Origin: an uncultured Eggerthellaceae bacterium
GTDB taxonomy: Bacteria; Actinomycetota; Coriobacteriia; Coriobacteriales; Eggerthellaceae
Assembly (NCBI GenBank): GCA_934668515.1
Contig: CAKUNS010000025.1
Location: 1 to 27,156, forward strand
DNA length: 27,156 nucleotides
Direction: 5' to 3'
Shown one piece after another: positions 15,492-24,234 of the stretch; the first letter of the stretch is position 1; every line of letters starts with the position of its first letter. The notes beneath the pieces were generated by a model that was not told the origin of the DNA, did not search any database, and was given only the letters and a program-made list of their open reading frames with translations. Both the position numbers and the translations under genes were made by a program.

Positions 15492-18400
15492 ATGACGAGG
15501 AAATTCAAGTCGATGGACGGCAATAATGCCGCCGCATACGTCTCGTATGCGTTCACCGAGGTGGCGGGCATCTACCCCATCACCCCCTCCAGCCCCATGG
15601 CCGACTACGTCGACCAGTGGTCCGCTCAGGGCAAGAAGAACATTTTCGGCACCACCGTCAAGGTGGCCGAGATGGAGTCCGAGGGCGGTGCCGCCGGCAC
15701 TGTTCACGGCTCGCTGTGCGCTGGCGCTCTGACGTCGACGTACACCGCTTCCCAGGGTCTTCTTCTGATGATCCCCAATATGTACAAGATCGCCGCCGAG
15801 CAGCTTCCGAGCGTCTTCCATGTAAGCGCCCGCACGGTGGCAACCCATGCGCTGAACATCTTCGGCGACCATTCCGACGTCATGGCTTGCCGCCAGACCG
15901 GCTTCGCCATGCTCGCCGAGGGCAACGTCCAGGAAGTCATGGACCTTTCTGCCGTCGCTCACCTTGCGGCTATCAAGGGCCGCGTCCCGTTCATCAACTT
16001 CTTCGACGGTTTCCGCACCTCGCACGAGATCCAGAAGGTTGCCGTGTGGGATTACGACGATCTCGCCGATATGTGCGATTTCCAGGCCGTCAAGGAGTTC
16101 CGCGAGCATGCGCTCAACCCCGAGAACCCGCATGCGCGCGGTTCGCACGAGAACGGCGACATCTTCTTCCAGCACCGTGAGGCATGCAACAGCCATTACG
16201 ACGCGCTTCCCGCCATCGTCGAGGATTACATGCATCAGGTGAACGAGAAGCTCGGCACCAACTACGAGCTGTTCAACTACTATGGCGCTCCTGACGCCGA
16301 TCGCGTCATCGTCTGCATGGGTTCGTTCTGCGATGTCATCGAAGAGGTCATCGACTACCTGAATGCCCATGGCGAGAAGGTCGGCCTGGTGAAAGTTCGC
16401 CTGTACCGTCCGTTCGTCACCGAGAAGTTCGCCGAGGCTTTGCCCAAGACGGTTAAGAAGATCGCCGTTATGGACCGCACCAAGGAGCCGGGCAGTGTAG
16501 GCGAGCCCCTGTATCAGGACGTCGTCACCGCGCTTGCCGAGCTTGGCATGCTCGAGGGGCTTACCGTCGTCGGCGGCCGTTACGGCCTGGGTTCGAAGGA
16601 CACGCCTCCTGCCTCCGCTTTCGCCATTTTCTCCGAGCTCGCCAAGGACGAGCCTCGTCGTGAGTTCACCGTCGGCATCGTCGACGACGTCACCAACCTG
16701 TCTCTGCCCGAGGACCCCGCTGCTCCTGCAACGGCGGCACCCGGCACCATCGAGTGCAAGTTCTGGGGTCTTGGCGGCGACGGCACGGTTGGCGCGAACA
16801 AGAATTCGATCAAGATCATCGGCGACCATACCGACAAATACGTTCAGGCGTACTTCCAGTACGACTCCAAGAAGACGGGCGGCGTGACCATCAGCCACCT
16901 GCGCTTTGGCGACAGCCCCATCCGCTCGCCTTACTATATTAATAAAGCCGACTTCGTGGCTTGCCACAATCCCAGCTACATCACGAAGGGTTTCCCTATC
17001 GTTCGCGACGTCAAGCCAGGCGGCACGTTCTTGATCAACTGCCAGTGGACGCCCGAAGAGCTTGGGCATCATCTTGATGCCGCTTCCAAGCGCTATATCG
17101 CGGCTAACGACATCAAGCTCTACACCATCAACGCCATTGACCTTGCCATTGAGGTTGGCATGGGCAAGCGCACCAACACCATCCTGCAGTCGGCGTTCTT
17201 CTCGCTGGCCGGCGTTCTACCCGCGGCTGACGCCCTGACTTATATGAAGGATGCGGCTACCAAGTCGTATCTGAAGAAGGGCCAGGACGTCGTTGACGCC
17301 AACCATCGCGCCATCGATGCCGGCGCCACGGCATACAAGCAGATCGAGGTTCCCGCTGATTGGGCCAACGCCGTCGACGACGCCGAGCTCGCTGCGCTCG
17401 AGGGTCCTGCCGCTCTGGTCAAGCAGGTTCGCGAGATCATGGAACCTGTCAACCGCATGGACGGCGATAGCCTTCCCGTTTCCGTCTTCGTCGATCACGT
17501 TGACGGCCAGTGGGAGCTTGGCGCTTCCGCATACGAGAAACGCGGTACTGCCGTCAGCGTTCCCAAGTGGGATGTCGAGAAGTGCATCCAGTGCAACAGC
17601 TGCTCGTATGTCTGCCCGCATGCAACCATCCGCCCCTTCGCTCTTACCGAGGAAGAGGCCGCAGCCGCTCCTGCGAATGCCGTCTTCATCGAGGGCAAGG
17701 CGAAGGCGAAGGGCCTGAAGTACACATTGGCCGTTTCGCCGCTCGACTGCATGGGCTGCACGGTTTGCATCGGCCAGTGCCCGGTTGGCGCACTCGAGAT
17801 GGTTCCCACCGAGGGCGAGCTTGCTCAGCAGGACGTCTTCGATTACTGCGTTGCTCACGTGGCCCAGAAACCCGAGGTTGAGGGCGACACCGTCAAGGAC
17901 AGCCAGTTCAAGAAGCCGTTGCTTGAGTTCTCCGGCTCGTGCGCAGGCTGCGCCGAGACCTCTTACGCACGCCTGGTCACCCAGCTCTTCGGCGACCGCA
18001 TGTTCGTCTCCAACGCAACCGGTTGCTCTTCCATTTGGGGCAACCCCGCGGCAACGGCTCCGTACTGCACCACGGCAGACGGCAAGGGCGTCGCATGGAA
18101 CAATTCGCTGTTCGAGGACAACGCTGAGCATGGCTTCGGCCTGTATCTTGGTCACGAGGCCCTGCGCGACAAGGTTTACACCGACACGCAGGAGCTCATC
18201 GCGACCGATGCTGCAACCGACGAGCTGAAGGCTGCTGCCGAGGCTTGGATCGCCGCCCGCAACGACGCCGATCAGAGTAAGGTCACGTCCGAGGCTTATC
18301 TTGCCGAGCTGCAGAAGATCACCGACAATCCCATCGCTGCCGGCATCATCGAGAACAAGAACTACCTCACCAAGAAGAGCTTCTGGATCTTCGGCGGCGA

Positions 18401-19028
18401 CGGTTGGGCTTACGACATCGGCTACGGCGGACTTGATCATGTTCTGGCAAGCGGCCATGACGTCAACGTGTTCGTTTTCGACACCGAGGTTTACTCCAAC
18501 ACCGGTGGCCAGGCTTCCAAGGCTTCCAACATCGGTCAGGTTGCTCAGTTCGCAGCAGCAGGCAAGGATGTCAAGAAGAAGAGCCTTGCCGAGCTTGCCA
18601 TGAGCTACGGCTATGTGTATGTTGCCCAGATCGCCATGGGTGCCAAGCCGGCGCAGACCATCAAGGCCATCGCCGAGGCTGAGGCTTACCCTGGACCTTC
18701 GCTGATCATTGGCTACAGCCCCTGCGAGATGCACTCCATCAAGGGCGGCATGAAGAACTGCCAGGCCGAGATGAAGCGCGCGGTTGACTGCGGTTACTGG
18801 AACCTGTTCCGCTTCAACCCTGCTGCCGAAGCCGGCAAGAAGTTCACGCTTGACTCCAAGGAACCCGCAGGCGGTTACCAGGAGTTCCTGATGAACGAGG
18901 CTCGCTACAGCCGCTTGACCCGCGAGTTCCCCGAGCGCGCTGCCGAGCTGTTCGAGCGCAACGAGAAGGCTGCCATGGAACGCTATCAGCATCTGCTCAA
19001 GCTGAAGGAGATGTACGCTGACGCGTAA
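15492..19028 (+). CDS. nifJ: Pyruvate:ferredoxin (flavodoxin) oxidoreductase
   Basis: Single-chain PFOR of 1178 residues, normal length. It oxidises pyruvate and CoA to acetyl-CoA and CO2 with reduction of ferredoxin: a central enzyme of anaerobic carbon metabolism, and a natural outlet for the pyruvate made by NanA. N-terminal domain: GIYPITPSSPMADY (27-40) and MESEGGAAG. Ferredoxin-like domain with two 4Fe-4S motifs: C698/C701/C704/C708 and C753/C756/C759/C763. The proximal cluster is C817, C820, C845 and C1078. Thiamine diphosphate site: GGDGWAYDIG around D970 and a later YSNTGGQ. The start is the ATG after AAGGAGAGG; the frame is open further upstream but through the promoter. Strong GAG/CGC codon preference fits high expression. 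Confidence 0.97.
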   Translation: MTRKFKSMDGNNAAAYVSYAFTEVAGIYPITPSSPMADYVDQWSAQGKKNIFGTTVKVAEMESEGGAAGTVHGSLCAGALTSTYTASQGLLLMIPNMYKIAAEQLPSVFHVSARTVATHALNIFGDHSDVMACRQTGFAMLAEGNVQEVMDLSAVAHLAAIKGRVPFINFFDGFRTSHEIQKVAVWDYDDLADMCDFQAVKEFREHALNPENPHARGSHENGDIFFQHREACNSHYDALPAIVEDYMHQVNEKLGTNYELFNYYGAPDADRVIVCMGSFCDVIEEVIDYLNAHGEKVGLVKVRLYRPFVTEKFAEALPKTVKKIAVMDRTKEPGSVGEPLYQDVVTALAELGMLEGLTVVGGRYGLGSKDTPPASAFAIFSELAKDEPRREFTVGIVDDVTNLSLPEDPAAPATAAPGTIECKFWGLGGDGTVGANKNSIKIIGDHTDKYVQAYFQYDSKKTGGVTISHLRFGDSPIRSPYYINKADFVACHNPSYITKGFPIVRDVKPGGTFLINCQWTPEELGHHLDAASKRYIAANDIKLYTINAIDLAIEVGMGKRTNTILQSAFFSLAGVLPAADALTYMKDAATKSYLKKGQDVVDANHRAIDAGATAYKQIEVPADWANAVDDAELAALEGPAALVKQVREIMEPVNRMDGDSLPVSVFVDHVDGQWELGASAYEKRGTAVSVPKWDVEKCIQCNSCSYVCPHATIRPFALTEEEAAAAPANAVFIEGKAKAKGLKYTLAVSPLDCMGCTVCIGQCPVGALEMVPTEGELAQQDVFDYCVAHVAQKPEVEGDTVKDSQFKKPLLEFSGSCAGCAETSYARLVTQLFGDRMFVSNATGCSSIWGNPAATAPYCTTADGKGVAWNNSLFEDNAEHGFGLYLGHEALRDKVYTDTQELIATDAATDELKAAAEAWIAARNDADQSKVTSEAYLAELQKITDNPIAAGIIENKNYLTKKSFWIFGGDGWAYDIGYGGLDHVLASGHDVNVFVFDTEVYSNTGGQASKASNIGQVAQFAAAGKDVKKKSLAELAMSYGYVYVAQIAMGAKPAQTIKAIAEAEAYPGPSLIIGYSPCEMHSIKGGMKNCQAEMKRAVDCGYWNLFRFNPAAEAGKKFTLDSKEPAGGYQEFLMNEARYSRLTREFPERAAELFERNEKAAMERYQHLLKLKEMYADA

Positions 19029-19064
19029 AGCATCGCGTTGCACTGCATCGCCCGTAAAGAATCG

Positions 19065-19101
19065 AAAGCGAGGGCTCCCGAAAGGGGGTCCTCGCTTTGT
19101 T
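19065..19101 (+). terminator. Intrinsic terminator after nifJ
   Basis: Stem AAAGCGAGG / CCTCGCTTT (9 bp) extended inward by GCTCCC / GGGGGT (two G-T pairs) around a GAAA tetraloop (19080-19083), followed by a short T-rich tract. Its end touches the first operator of the next gene. Confidence 0.85.
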
Positions 19102-19118
19102 ATATCTATACTAGAACA
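19098..19118 (+). promoter_or_regulatory. Operator O1 of the GntR gene
   Basis: TGTTATA-N7-TAGAACA: 7-bp arms with one mismatch, the same spacing as O2 and the same left arm. It covers the -35 region of the promoter whose -10 lies at 19135-19140. Confidence 0.55.
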
Positions 19119-19131
19119 AATAGCATATGTC

Positions 19132-19152
19132 TGTTATACTACAGCTATAACA
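19132..19152 (+). promoter_or_regulatory. Operator O2 overlapping the GntR promoter
   Basis: TGTTATA-N7-TATAACA: perfect 7-bp inverted repeat. Within it lies an extended -10 (TGT-TATACT, 19132-19140), so bound regulator would block RNA polymerase. Starts 34 bp after O1, about three helical turns. Points to autorepression by the GntR protein. Confidence 0.65.
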
Positions 19153-19175
19153 ACAAAGTTTGAATGGAGGGAGCT

Positions 19176-19565
19176 GTGTTCATTCGGATTGATCAGTCGC
19201 TTGATGAGCCGTTGTATCAGCAGATTCGCAACGAGATCGTCCGCGGCATCGCGCAAGGTGAGCTTTCGCCCGACGATCCGCTGCCGAGCGTTCGTCGTTT
19301 GGCGGGCGATTTGGGGATCAACTTGCACACCGTGAACAAAGCTTACGCGCTCCTGCGCGATCAGGGGCTCGTCATCATGAGAGGTCGATCCGGCGCGTTC
19401 ATTGCCCGTCCTTCCGACCTTTCGGGCGAAGACTGCGTAGATGAAACTTTGGCACGGGAGCTGGTTCGTTTGGCTGAATCGTATAAGGTGTTGGGAAGAA
19501 CTCGCTCTGCGTTTGAGAAATGCGTTTCCAGTCAGCTTGATGTCGTGTTCGGAAAGAAGGAGTGA
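19176..19565 (+). CDS. GntR-family transcriptional regulator, YtrA type
   Basis: 129-residue DNA-binding protein. The N-terminal winged helix spans about residues 1-70 (EPLYQQIRNEIVRGI, LPSVRRLAGDLGINLHTVNKAYALL, then the wing VIMRGRSGAF). Only a short helical C-terminal piece of about 50 residues follows, which marks the YtrA subfamily; these commonly repress their own operon with membrane or transporter genes. I prefer GTG at 19176 because GGAGG sits 5 nt upstream of it; the ATG at 19164 overlaps that Shine-Dalgarno and has none of its own. The next gene begins 2 nt after the stop. Two inverted repeats over the promoter are the likely autoregulatory sites. Effector unknown. Confidence 0.9.
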   Translation: MFIRIDQSLDEPLYQQIRNEIVRGIAQGELSPDDPLPSVRRLAGDLGINLHTVNKAYALLRDQGLVIMRGRSGAFIARPSDLSGEDCVDETLARELVRLAESYKVLGRTRSAFEKCVSSQLDVVFGKKE

Positions 19566-19567
19566 AC

Positions 19568-20698
19568 ATGCCTGCAATCGAAACTCAAATCATCTTGGTG
19601 GCGTTTGCCATGCTCATCCCGCTTACGGGCATCATGGTCGCCGTCACGCCTTATTTCCAGCCGAAAGGGGAGGTATTTTCGGTGTCCATACCAACTTCGG
19701 CAGAAAGCGATCCGGCGGTTCGCGGGCTGAAGCGCCGTTTCTCCGTTGTGGTCTTGGCGGTTGCTGCTGTGTTCACTGTCGCGGCCGTGGCATGTGGTTT
19801 CGCAGGCAGTGAGTCCAAGGCGATGGTCTTCATCATCAGTGGATCGTTCGTTGTCCCTGTTTTCGTGGGAGGCGGCATGATCATCGCCTCGCGTTCACGC
19901 ATGATGAAGATGAAGAAGGAGCGGGGCTGGACCGCCGAACCCCGTCAGAGCGTCGCGGCGATCGGAGAGGATTCAGCTTTAGTCCCAAGGGGCATTTCGC
20001 TTAAATGGAATTGGGCATACGTGCCTATCATGGTGATCACCGCCATCATCGCGGTTGTCGGTTACGATGCGATGCCTGATATGATTCCCATGCATATCGA
20101 CTTTGCGGGAAACGTTACCGATGTCGCTCAAAAGACACCTATGGTGGTTGCATTTCCGGTTTTGTTCGAGGCCTTCATGGCGGTGTGTTTCGTTTTTTCG
20201 CATTGGTCGGCTTTGCGCTCGAAGCCCGGCACCACACCTGAACATCCTGCAAGCTCTTCGTGGGCTTATGGCTTGTTCTTGCGCGCGCAAACCGTGACGC
20301 TTCTGGTGTGCGGTCTGCTTCTTACCGCCGTTATCGGCATTTTGATGGAGCTTTCGTTCATCGGGATGGCATCGCTTCAGATTGTTTTGATCGCGGTTCT
20401 TGCATTAACTGTTTTGGTGCTGGTTGCAACTGTGGGCGTGAATTTGGTGTTCGGCCAGTCGGGTTCGAAGGTTTTCTGTATGGAAGAGTCTGACAACTTG
20501 CTTCGCAACGACGACGCATGCTGGAAGCTGGGCATGATATATGTCAACGGCAATGACGCTAGTATTTTCGTGCCAAAGCGCTCCGGCTTTGGCTGGACGG
20601 TAAATTTGGGACGCCCATCTGCATGGGCGCTCATGGCTGGGTTCGCTCTCTTCACGGTGCTCTTCGTGTGGCTCTGCTTCGCTATGACGGGACAGTAA
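19568..20698 (+). CDS. DUF1648/DUF5808 multi-pass membrane protein, partner of the GntR regulator
   Basis: 376 residues, about eight membrane segments (roughly 8-28, 59-79, 86-107, 149-167, 192-212, 242-266, 272-295, 352-372). The DUF1648 stretch lies around 168-190 (MPDMIPMHIDFAGNVTD). The C-terminal DUF5808-like motif is at about 315-350: DDACWKLGMIYVNGNDASIF then VPKRSGFGWTVNLGRP. DUF1648 is also found in SdpI-type immunity proteins, but no toxin gene is nearby, so that role is not supported. AAGGAG lies before the ATG at 19568; the GTG at 19562 is within it and is less likely. Tight coupling to the YtrA-type regulator suggests an envelope-stress or exported-compound response; function unproven. 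Confidence 0.85.
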   Translation: MPAIETQIILVAFAMLIPLTGIMVAVTPYFQPKGEVFSVSIPTSAESDPAVRGLKRRFSVVVLAVAAVFTVAAVACGFAGSESKAMVFIISGSFVVPVFVGGGMIIASRSRMMKMKKERGWTAEPRQSVAAIGEDSALVPRGISLKWNWAYVPIMVITAIIAVVGYDAMPDMIPMHIDFAGNVTDVAQKTPMVVAFPVLFEAFMAVCFVFSHWSALRSKPGTTPEHPASSSWAYGLFLRAQTVTLLVCGLLLTAVIGILMELSFIGMASLQIVLIAVLALTVLVLVATVGVNLVFGQSGSKVFCMEESDNLLRNDDACWKLGMIYVNGNDASIFVPKRSGFGWTVNLGRPSAWALMAGFALFTVLFVWLCFAMTGQ

Positions 20699-20703
20699 AT
20701 GAT

Positions 20704-20738
20704 AGGAGGCTTCCCTTTGGGGAAGCCTCTTGGTTTTT
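20704..20738 (+). terminator. Terminator after the DUF1648 gene
   Basis: Perfect 10-bp stem GAGGCTTCCC / GGGAAGCCTC with loop TTTG (20706-20729), followed by TTGGTTTTT. The T-run overlaps the stop codon of the convergent transporter gene. Confidence 0.88.
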
Positions 20739-21771
20739 ACGGGCACGTTCTGTTGCGCTGCGTGGGTGCGCCATTGTTCTTATTCGACTGCTTGTCTGCC
20801 AGCACAAGGATGATGAATCCAAGGGCGAAGAAAACGGCAAGGCATGCAACGGCGACGTTAATGGTTCCGCCGGCAAGTTTCACCCAGGCAATGACGAGCG
20901 ATCCCAGGAACGACGCCCCTTTCGAGAAGATGTCGTAGATGCCGAAATATTCGCCGGAATTTCGAGCTGGGATGATCTTCGTGTAGTACGAACGTGACAG
21001 CGATTGGATCGAACCCTGAAAGCATCCGACGGCAAAAGCTAGAACCGCGAAATGGAAAAGGGTTGTCAGCGTTAATGCGTAGATGCAAACGCAGAAGTGC
21101 CCGACGATGCATACAAGAATGAGCTGCACGGTGCTGAAGCGTTTGGACAGACGCGCGAAGGTCAGAGATCCGAAAAACGCGACCACTTGGGTTGCCAAGA
21201 GGAAGATCACTTGCCCGACGGTGTTCAGGTTCAAGTCGGTTCCGATGTTGATACAGTTGTCGATGATGGTGCCGACGCCGTCGATGTAAAGGAAGAACGC
21301 AATCAGAAACAGGAGCACCTTCTTGTCATGCAACGCGATGTGCTTCAAGGTGCCGCCGATTTTCTTGAATGCATGCACGATGGAGTGATGCTCGGTCTCG
21401 ACGTAGTGGACCTGTTTGTAATTGCGGATTAGGGGGATTCTGACGGCGAACCACCACACCGCAGTCACTCCGAATCCGATCAGCCTTGAAACATCATCGG
21501 AAACGACCCTCACCATGTCGGGTCCAAGAACATAAGCGACAAGCGCAATGGCGAATGGGATGCACGACCCAAGGTAGCCCCAGGCATATCCATATGACGA
21601 AACGACATCCATACGTTCTTCTTGGGTGATGTCGCACAGCATCGAATCGTACACCATGAGGGATGCCGAATAGCTGATTCGCGCAATGACGTTCACCAGC
21701 AAGAACAGGAACCATCCCTGCATGAAACCGTTCAGCAAGCAGCCGATCACGCCAATCAGCAAGCTGCCCAC
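20737..21771 (-). pseudogene. UMF1-type MFS transporter, N-terminally truncated
   Basis: 344-residue open frame related to the UMF1/BtlA-like branch of the major facilitator superfamily. The diagnostic stretch YSASLMVYDSMLCDIT then ERMDVVSSYGYAWGYLGSCIPF is present, and ten or so hydrophobic segments follow. Intact members are about 420-450 residues; here the protein starts with what is normally the third membrane segment (SLLIGVIGCLLNGF), so about 75-80 residues including two segments are missing. The only start is a GTG with no clear Shine-Dalgarno, and the upstream frame closes at TGA 21823-21825. In another frame, 21839-21756 reads MGSAP..., ending GLTKTELSWA and then a stop, which looks like the normal N-terminus of this family. 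Best explained as an internal deletion with frameshift. Function probably lost unless the assembly is wrong here. Confidence 0.75.
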
Positions 21772-21839
21772 GAGAGCTCTGTTTTGGTCAGTCCCTTGAA
21801 CGGCCCTCGCGATATGCGGGAATCAGGTGCGCTACCCAT

Positions 21840-21959
21840 CGACTTCAGCGAGGAATGAACGGATCTCGCAGAAACCCCAGGGTAATAAGGAGCGATGGTC
21901 GATGCATTAGCGCAGCTTGGGACGATGTGCGCTGCAAGATCGCAGGTTACGGGGTCAAG
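21840..21959 (-). pseudogene. Out-of-frame C-terminal remnant of the phospholipase C-like gene
   Basis: One frame away from the upstream reading, the - strand encodes LDPVTCDLAAHIVPS, then NASTIAPYYPGVS and VHSSLKSM. This matches what normally follows the HTEIEVEFDR region in zinc-dependent phospholipase C-like proteins. No start codon or ribosome binding site belongs to it; it is best read as the shifted continuation of the gene at 21947-22360. After LKSM the family similarity ends and the frame runs into the truncated transporter gene. Confidence 0.6.
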
Positions 21960-22360
21960 GTCGTCTCAAGCATGAGCATGCGATCGAATTCGACTTCGAT
22001 TTCGGTATGGGGGACGCCGCTTGATTCGATCTTCTCGTCTACATAGGCATGGCAGCTTGCATCAAGGGCGAAATGGCACAGAACGCCGTAGGCGTAAGCA
22101 CGCGTCGCCGCTTGGTTCTCGCTCACGATCACTGCGTCGCGGGCCTGCTCGAAGAAGCTTCTTCCAGACTTCTCGTGCAAGCTGTAGCCGACGGCGTTCA
22201 CTGGGTCGCTTACCAGGGGGCGGTGATAGAAAAGGATGTCCGGGCCGTGAAGACCGATCATGTACAGATCGTTTTGCGAGTCGACGATCACGCGCTGCGC
22301 GCCGATCAGCCTGTTTTTGACATCACGACCAAGTTTGAAGTGAGCGTAAGTCGATGGCAT
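21947..22360 (-). pseudogene. Zinc-dependent phospholipase C-like protein, frameshifted near the C-terminus
   Basis: The readable part is 137 residues. The start MPSTYAHFKLGRDV is typical of the zinc-dependent phospholipase C-like family, followed by IGLHGPDILFYH, HEKSGRSFF, YGVLCHFALDASCHAYV and HTEIEVEFDR, so the metal-binding histidines of the N-terminal part are kept. The ATG is preceded by GGAGAG with good spacing. The protein stops at TTLTP, whereas relatives run on for 60-100 residues, and that continuation is found in another frame (21959-21840). A 1-nt loss around 21959-21965 would explain it. The gene is directly upstream of the truncated transporter on the same strand. The open frame extends upstream to 22564, but through a terminator, so I do not include it. 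Confidence 0.75.
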
Positions 22361-22531
22361 TCGTCTCTCCATTTTCATTCGCCTGATGAAAACGAAGTAT
22401 AGGAACGCGAGGTAATCATCCTGTTCGCCCTTTGTCAGCTGCGTGTAAGGGATTATCAAGGGCCGCATGGCCGCTTGAACGCCGGGCGCAGCTTTCCTGA
22501 TGATGTTCTTCAAGAAGGGCTTCCTATACAG

Positions 22532-22561
22532 AAAAAGCGCCACCCCTTTCGGGATGGCGCT
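22532..22561 (-). terminator. Terminator after the putP-type gene
   Basis: Stem AGCGCCA / TGGCGCT with an inner CCC/GGG pairing (22536-22561), followed on the - strand by TTTTT. It lies 45 nt after the symporter stop and separates that operon from the phospholipase-like gene. Confidence 0.85.
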
Positions 22562-22606
22562 CATGGCTTGGCGTTGGCGGCCGTATATGCTCTAGACGTT
22601 TCAACG

Positions 22607-24229
22607 TTAGTCCAAGGGGATAGAGCCCTCCAGGACATCGTCCAGATCGCGCGTTCCTCCATCCGAGTCCATGTAGTGATCGAACTCATCAAGTACCGAT
22701 GCTTCGGGCTCGGGCGTGAGCTTCGACACGATGAAGATGGCCAGGCATCCAAGGATGAAGGCAGGCAGCAGCTCGTAAACGCCGAACACGCCGCCAAGCG
22801 GCTTGATGAAGTTGTGCCAGACAAGAACAGTCACGGCGCCGGTTACCATGCCGGCGATAGCGCCTTGTCTGGTCGTGCGTCTCCAGTACAGCGAGAACAG
22901 CGTAAGGGGACCGAATGACGCGCCCAGGCCCGCCCAGGCATACGAAACGACGGTGAAGATGACCGAGTTCTCGTCCCAGGCCACCAAGATGCCGAACAAC
23001 AGGACTGCTGCCAGCGTGATGCGGGAGACGATGAGAACCTGGTTGTCGGTTGCGTCTTTCTTGAACACGGCGCGGAAGATGTTCTCGGCAACGGAGGATC
23101 CGGTGATCAGCAGATAGGACGAAGCCGACGACATCGATGCGGCCAAGATGCCTGAAACCACGATGCCGCACAGAAGCGAGGGGAGCATGATGCGTGAAAG
23201 AACGATGAAGATGTTCTCGGCAGCAGACTGGGTAAGAAGCTCGGTGGGGATGACAGCACGGCCGATCAAGCCGATAATGACGGCGCAGAACATCGAGATG
23301 ACAACCCAGACGATGGCGATGATGCGCGACTGCTTGACTTCTTCGGCGCTGCGGATGCCCATGAAGCGGACAAGAACCTGCGGCATGCCAAAGTAGCCCA
23401 GGCCCCACGACAGCGTGGAGACAATGGTAAGCAAACCGTATTCGGCGGGCATGCCGAACAGTGGAGCGCCGTTGCTTACCGTTTGCATGCCGTTCGCGTC
23501 GAGGACGGGCACGGCGGTTTGGGTCATCGACAGGTAGCCGGGGATGTCGGATAGGAAGGCAGCTGCGTTCTCGATGCCGCTTGCCATGCCGATGGAACCA
23601 AGAACCACAACGGCCAGGGCGAAGAACATCAGGCAGCCTTGGACGAAGTCGGTTGCAACAACCGAAAGGTAGCCGCCTACCATCGTATAAAGGAACACGA
23701 TGATGGCGCCGAAGACCATCATGACGGCGTAATCAAGACCGAACAGGGTGTTGAACAGCTTTCCGCAGGTAACGAAGCAGCTACCGACGTAAACGCAGAA
23801 GAAGATCAGGATGATCACGGCGGCGATGGTGCCCACCGTTTGCTTCTCGTCGTGGAAGCGGTTGCTGTAGAACGCAGGCAGCGTGATGGAGTCGTTCGCC
23901 ACCACAGAGTAGTTGCGCAGGCGCGCGGCGACGAGCTTCCAGTTCAAATAGGTGCCGCATGCCAAGCCGATAGCAGTCCAGCCAACGTCGGCAGCGCCCG
24001 AAAAGTAAGCCAAGCCGGGCAAGCCCATAAGGAGGTAACCCGACATGTCCGAGGCCTCGGCTGAAAGGGCGGTGAACCATGGGCCGATCTTGCGACCGCC
24101 CAGGAAGTACTCGGATGCTGACGAGTTCGACCTTTTTGCGTAAATGAAGCCGATGGTCAGCACCACGATGAAGTAAAGAAGAATGGCGAAGACTACCAAG
24201 AAGTCGCCAGAGCCCATTTTCATTTGCAC
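22607..24229 (-). CDS. putP: Sodium/proline symporter, SSS family
   Basis: Inner-membrane sodium:solute symporter, 540 residues, with about 13 membrane segments. Landmarks of PutP: SEYFLGGRKIGPWFTALSAE near the N-terminus, SDMSGYLLMGLPG, the family signature region GGYLSVVATDFVQG, and SWGLGYFGMPQVLVRFM. The C-terminal tail after the last segment is long and acidic (about 40 residues). Three starts are possible: GTG 24229, ATG 24223 and ATG 24217. GTG is best placed, 9 nt after AAGGA. It begins 5 nt after the aminotransferase stop, so the two are co-transcribed. Proline is the most likely substrate; other amino acids cannot be excluded. Confidence 0.9.
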   Translation of the reverse strand: MQMKMGSGDFLVVFAILLYFIVVLTIGFIYAKRSNSSASEYFLGGRKIGPWFTALSAEASDMSGYLLMGLPGLAYFSGAADVGWTAIGLACGTYLNWKLVAARLRNYSVVANDSITLPAFYSNRFHDEKQTVGTIAAVIILIFFCVYVGSCFVTCGKLFNTLFGLDYAVMMVFGAIIVFLYTMVGGYLSVVATDFVQGCLMFFALAVVVLGSIGMASGIENAAAFLSDIPGYLSMTQTAVPVLDANGMQTVSNGAPLFGMPAEYGLLTIVSTLSWGLGYFGMPQVLVRFMGIRSAEEVKQSRIIAIVWVVISMFCAVIIGLIGRAVIPTELLTQSAAENIFIVLSRIMLPSLLCGIVVSGILAASMSSASSYLLITGSSVAENIFRAVFKKDATDNQVLIVSRITLAAVLLFGILVAWDENSVIFTVVSYAWAGLGASFGPLTLFSLYWRRTTRQGAIAGMVTGAVTVLVWHNFIKPLGGVFGVYELLPAFILGCLAIFIVSKLTPEPEASVLDEFDHYMDSDGGTRDLDDVLEGSIPLD

Positions 24230-24234
24230 GTTCG

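Noticed and set aside
15450..17072. 540-codon open frame on the - strand opposite nifJ
   Set aside because: Same kind of antisense shadow; it covers the nifJ promoter and the conserved PFOR N-terminal domain.
17217..19043. 608-codon open frame on the - strand opposite nifJ
   Set aside because: Shadow of nifJ: no family-like motifs, no ribosome binding site, and GC-rich third positions of the sense strand keep the antisense frame open.
19568..20698. SdpI-like toxin immunity protein
   Set aside because: DUF1648 is shared with SdpI, but no SdpC-like toxin or maturation genes are near and the protein is longer with a DUF5808-like end.
22361..22564. N-terminal extension of the phospholipase-like protein (about 68 residues)
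   Set aside because: It would begin inside the terminator of the upstream operon. The family N-terminus (MPSTYAHFKLG) and a Shine-Dalgarno sequence lie at 22360. The extension has no clear family match.
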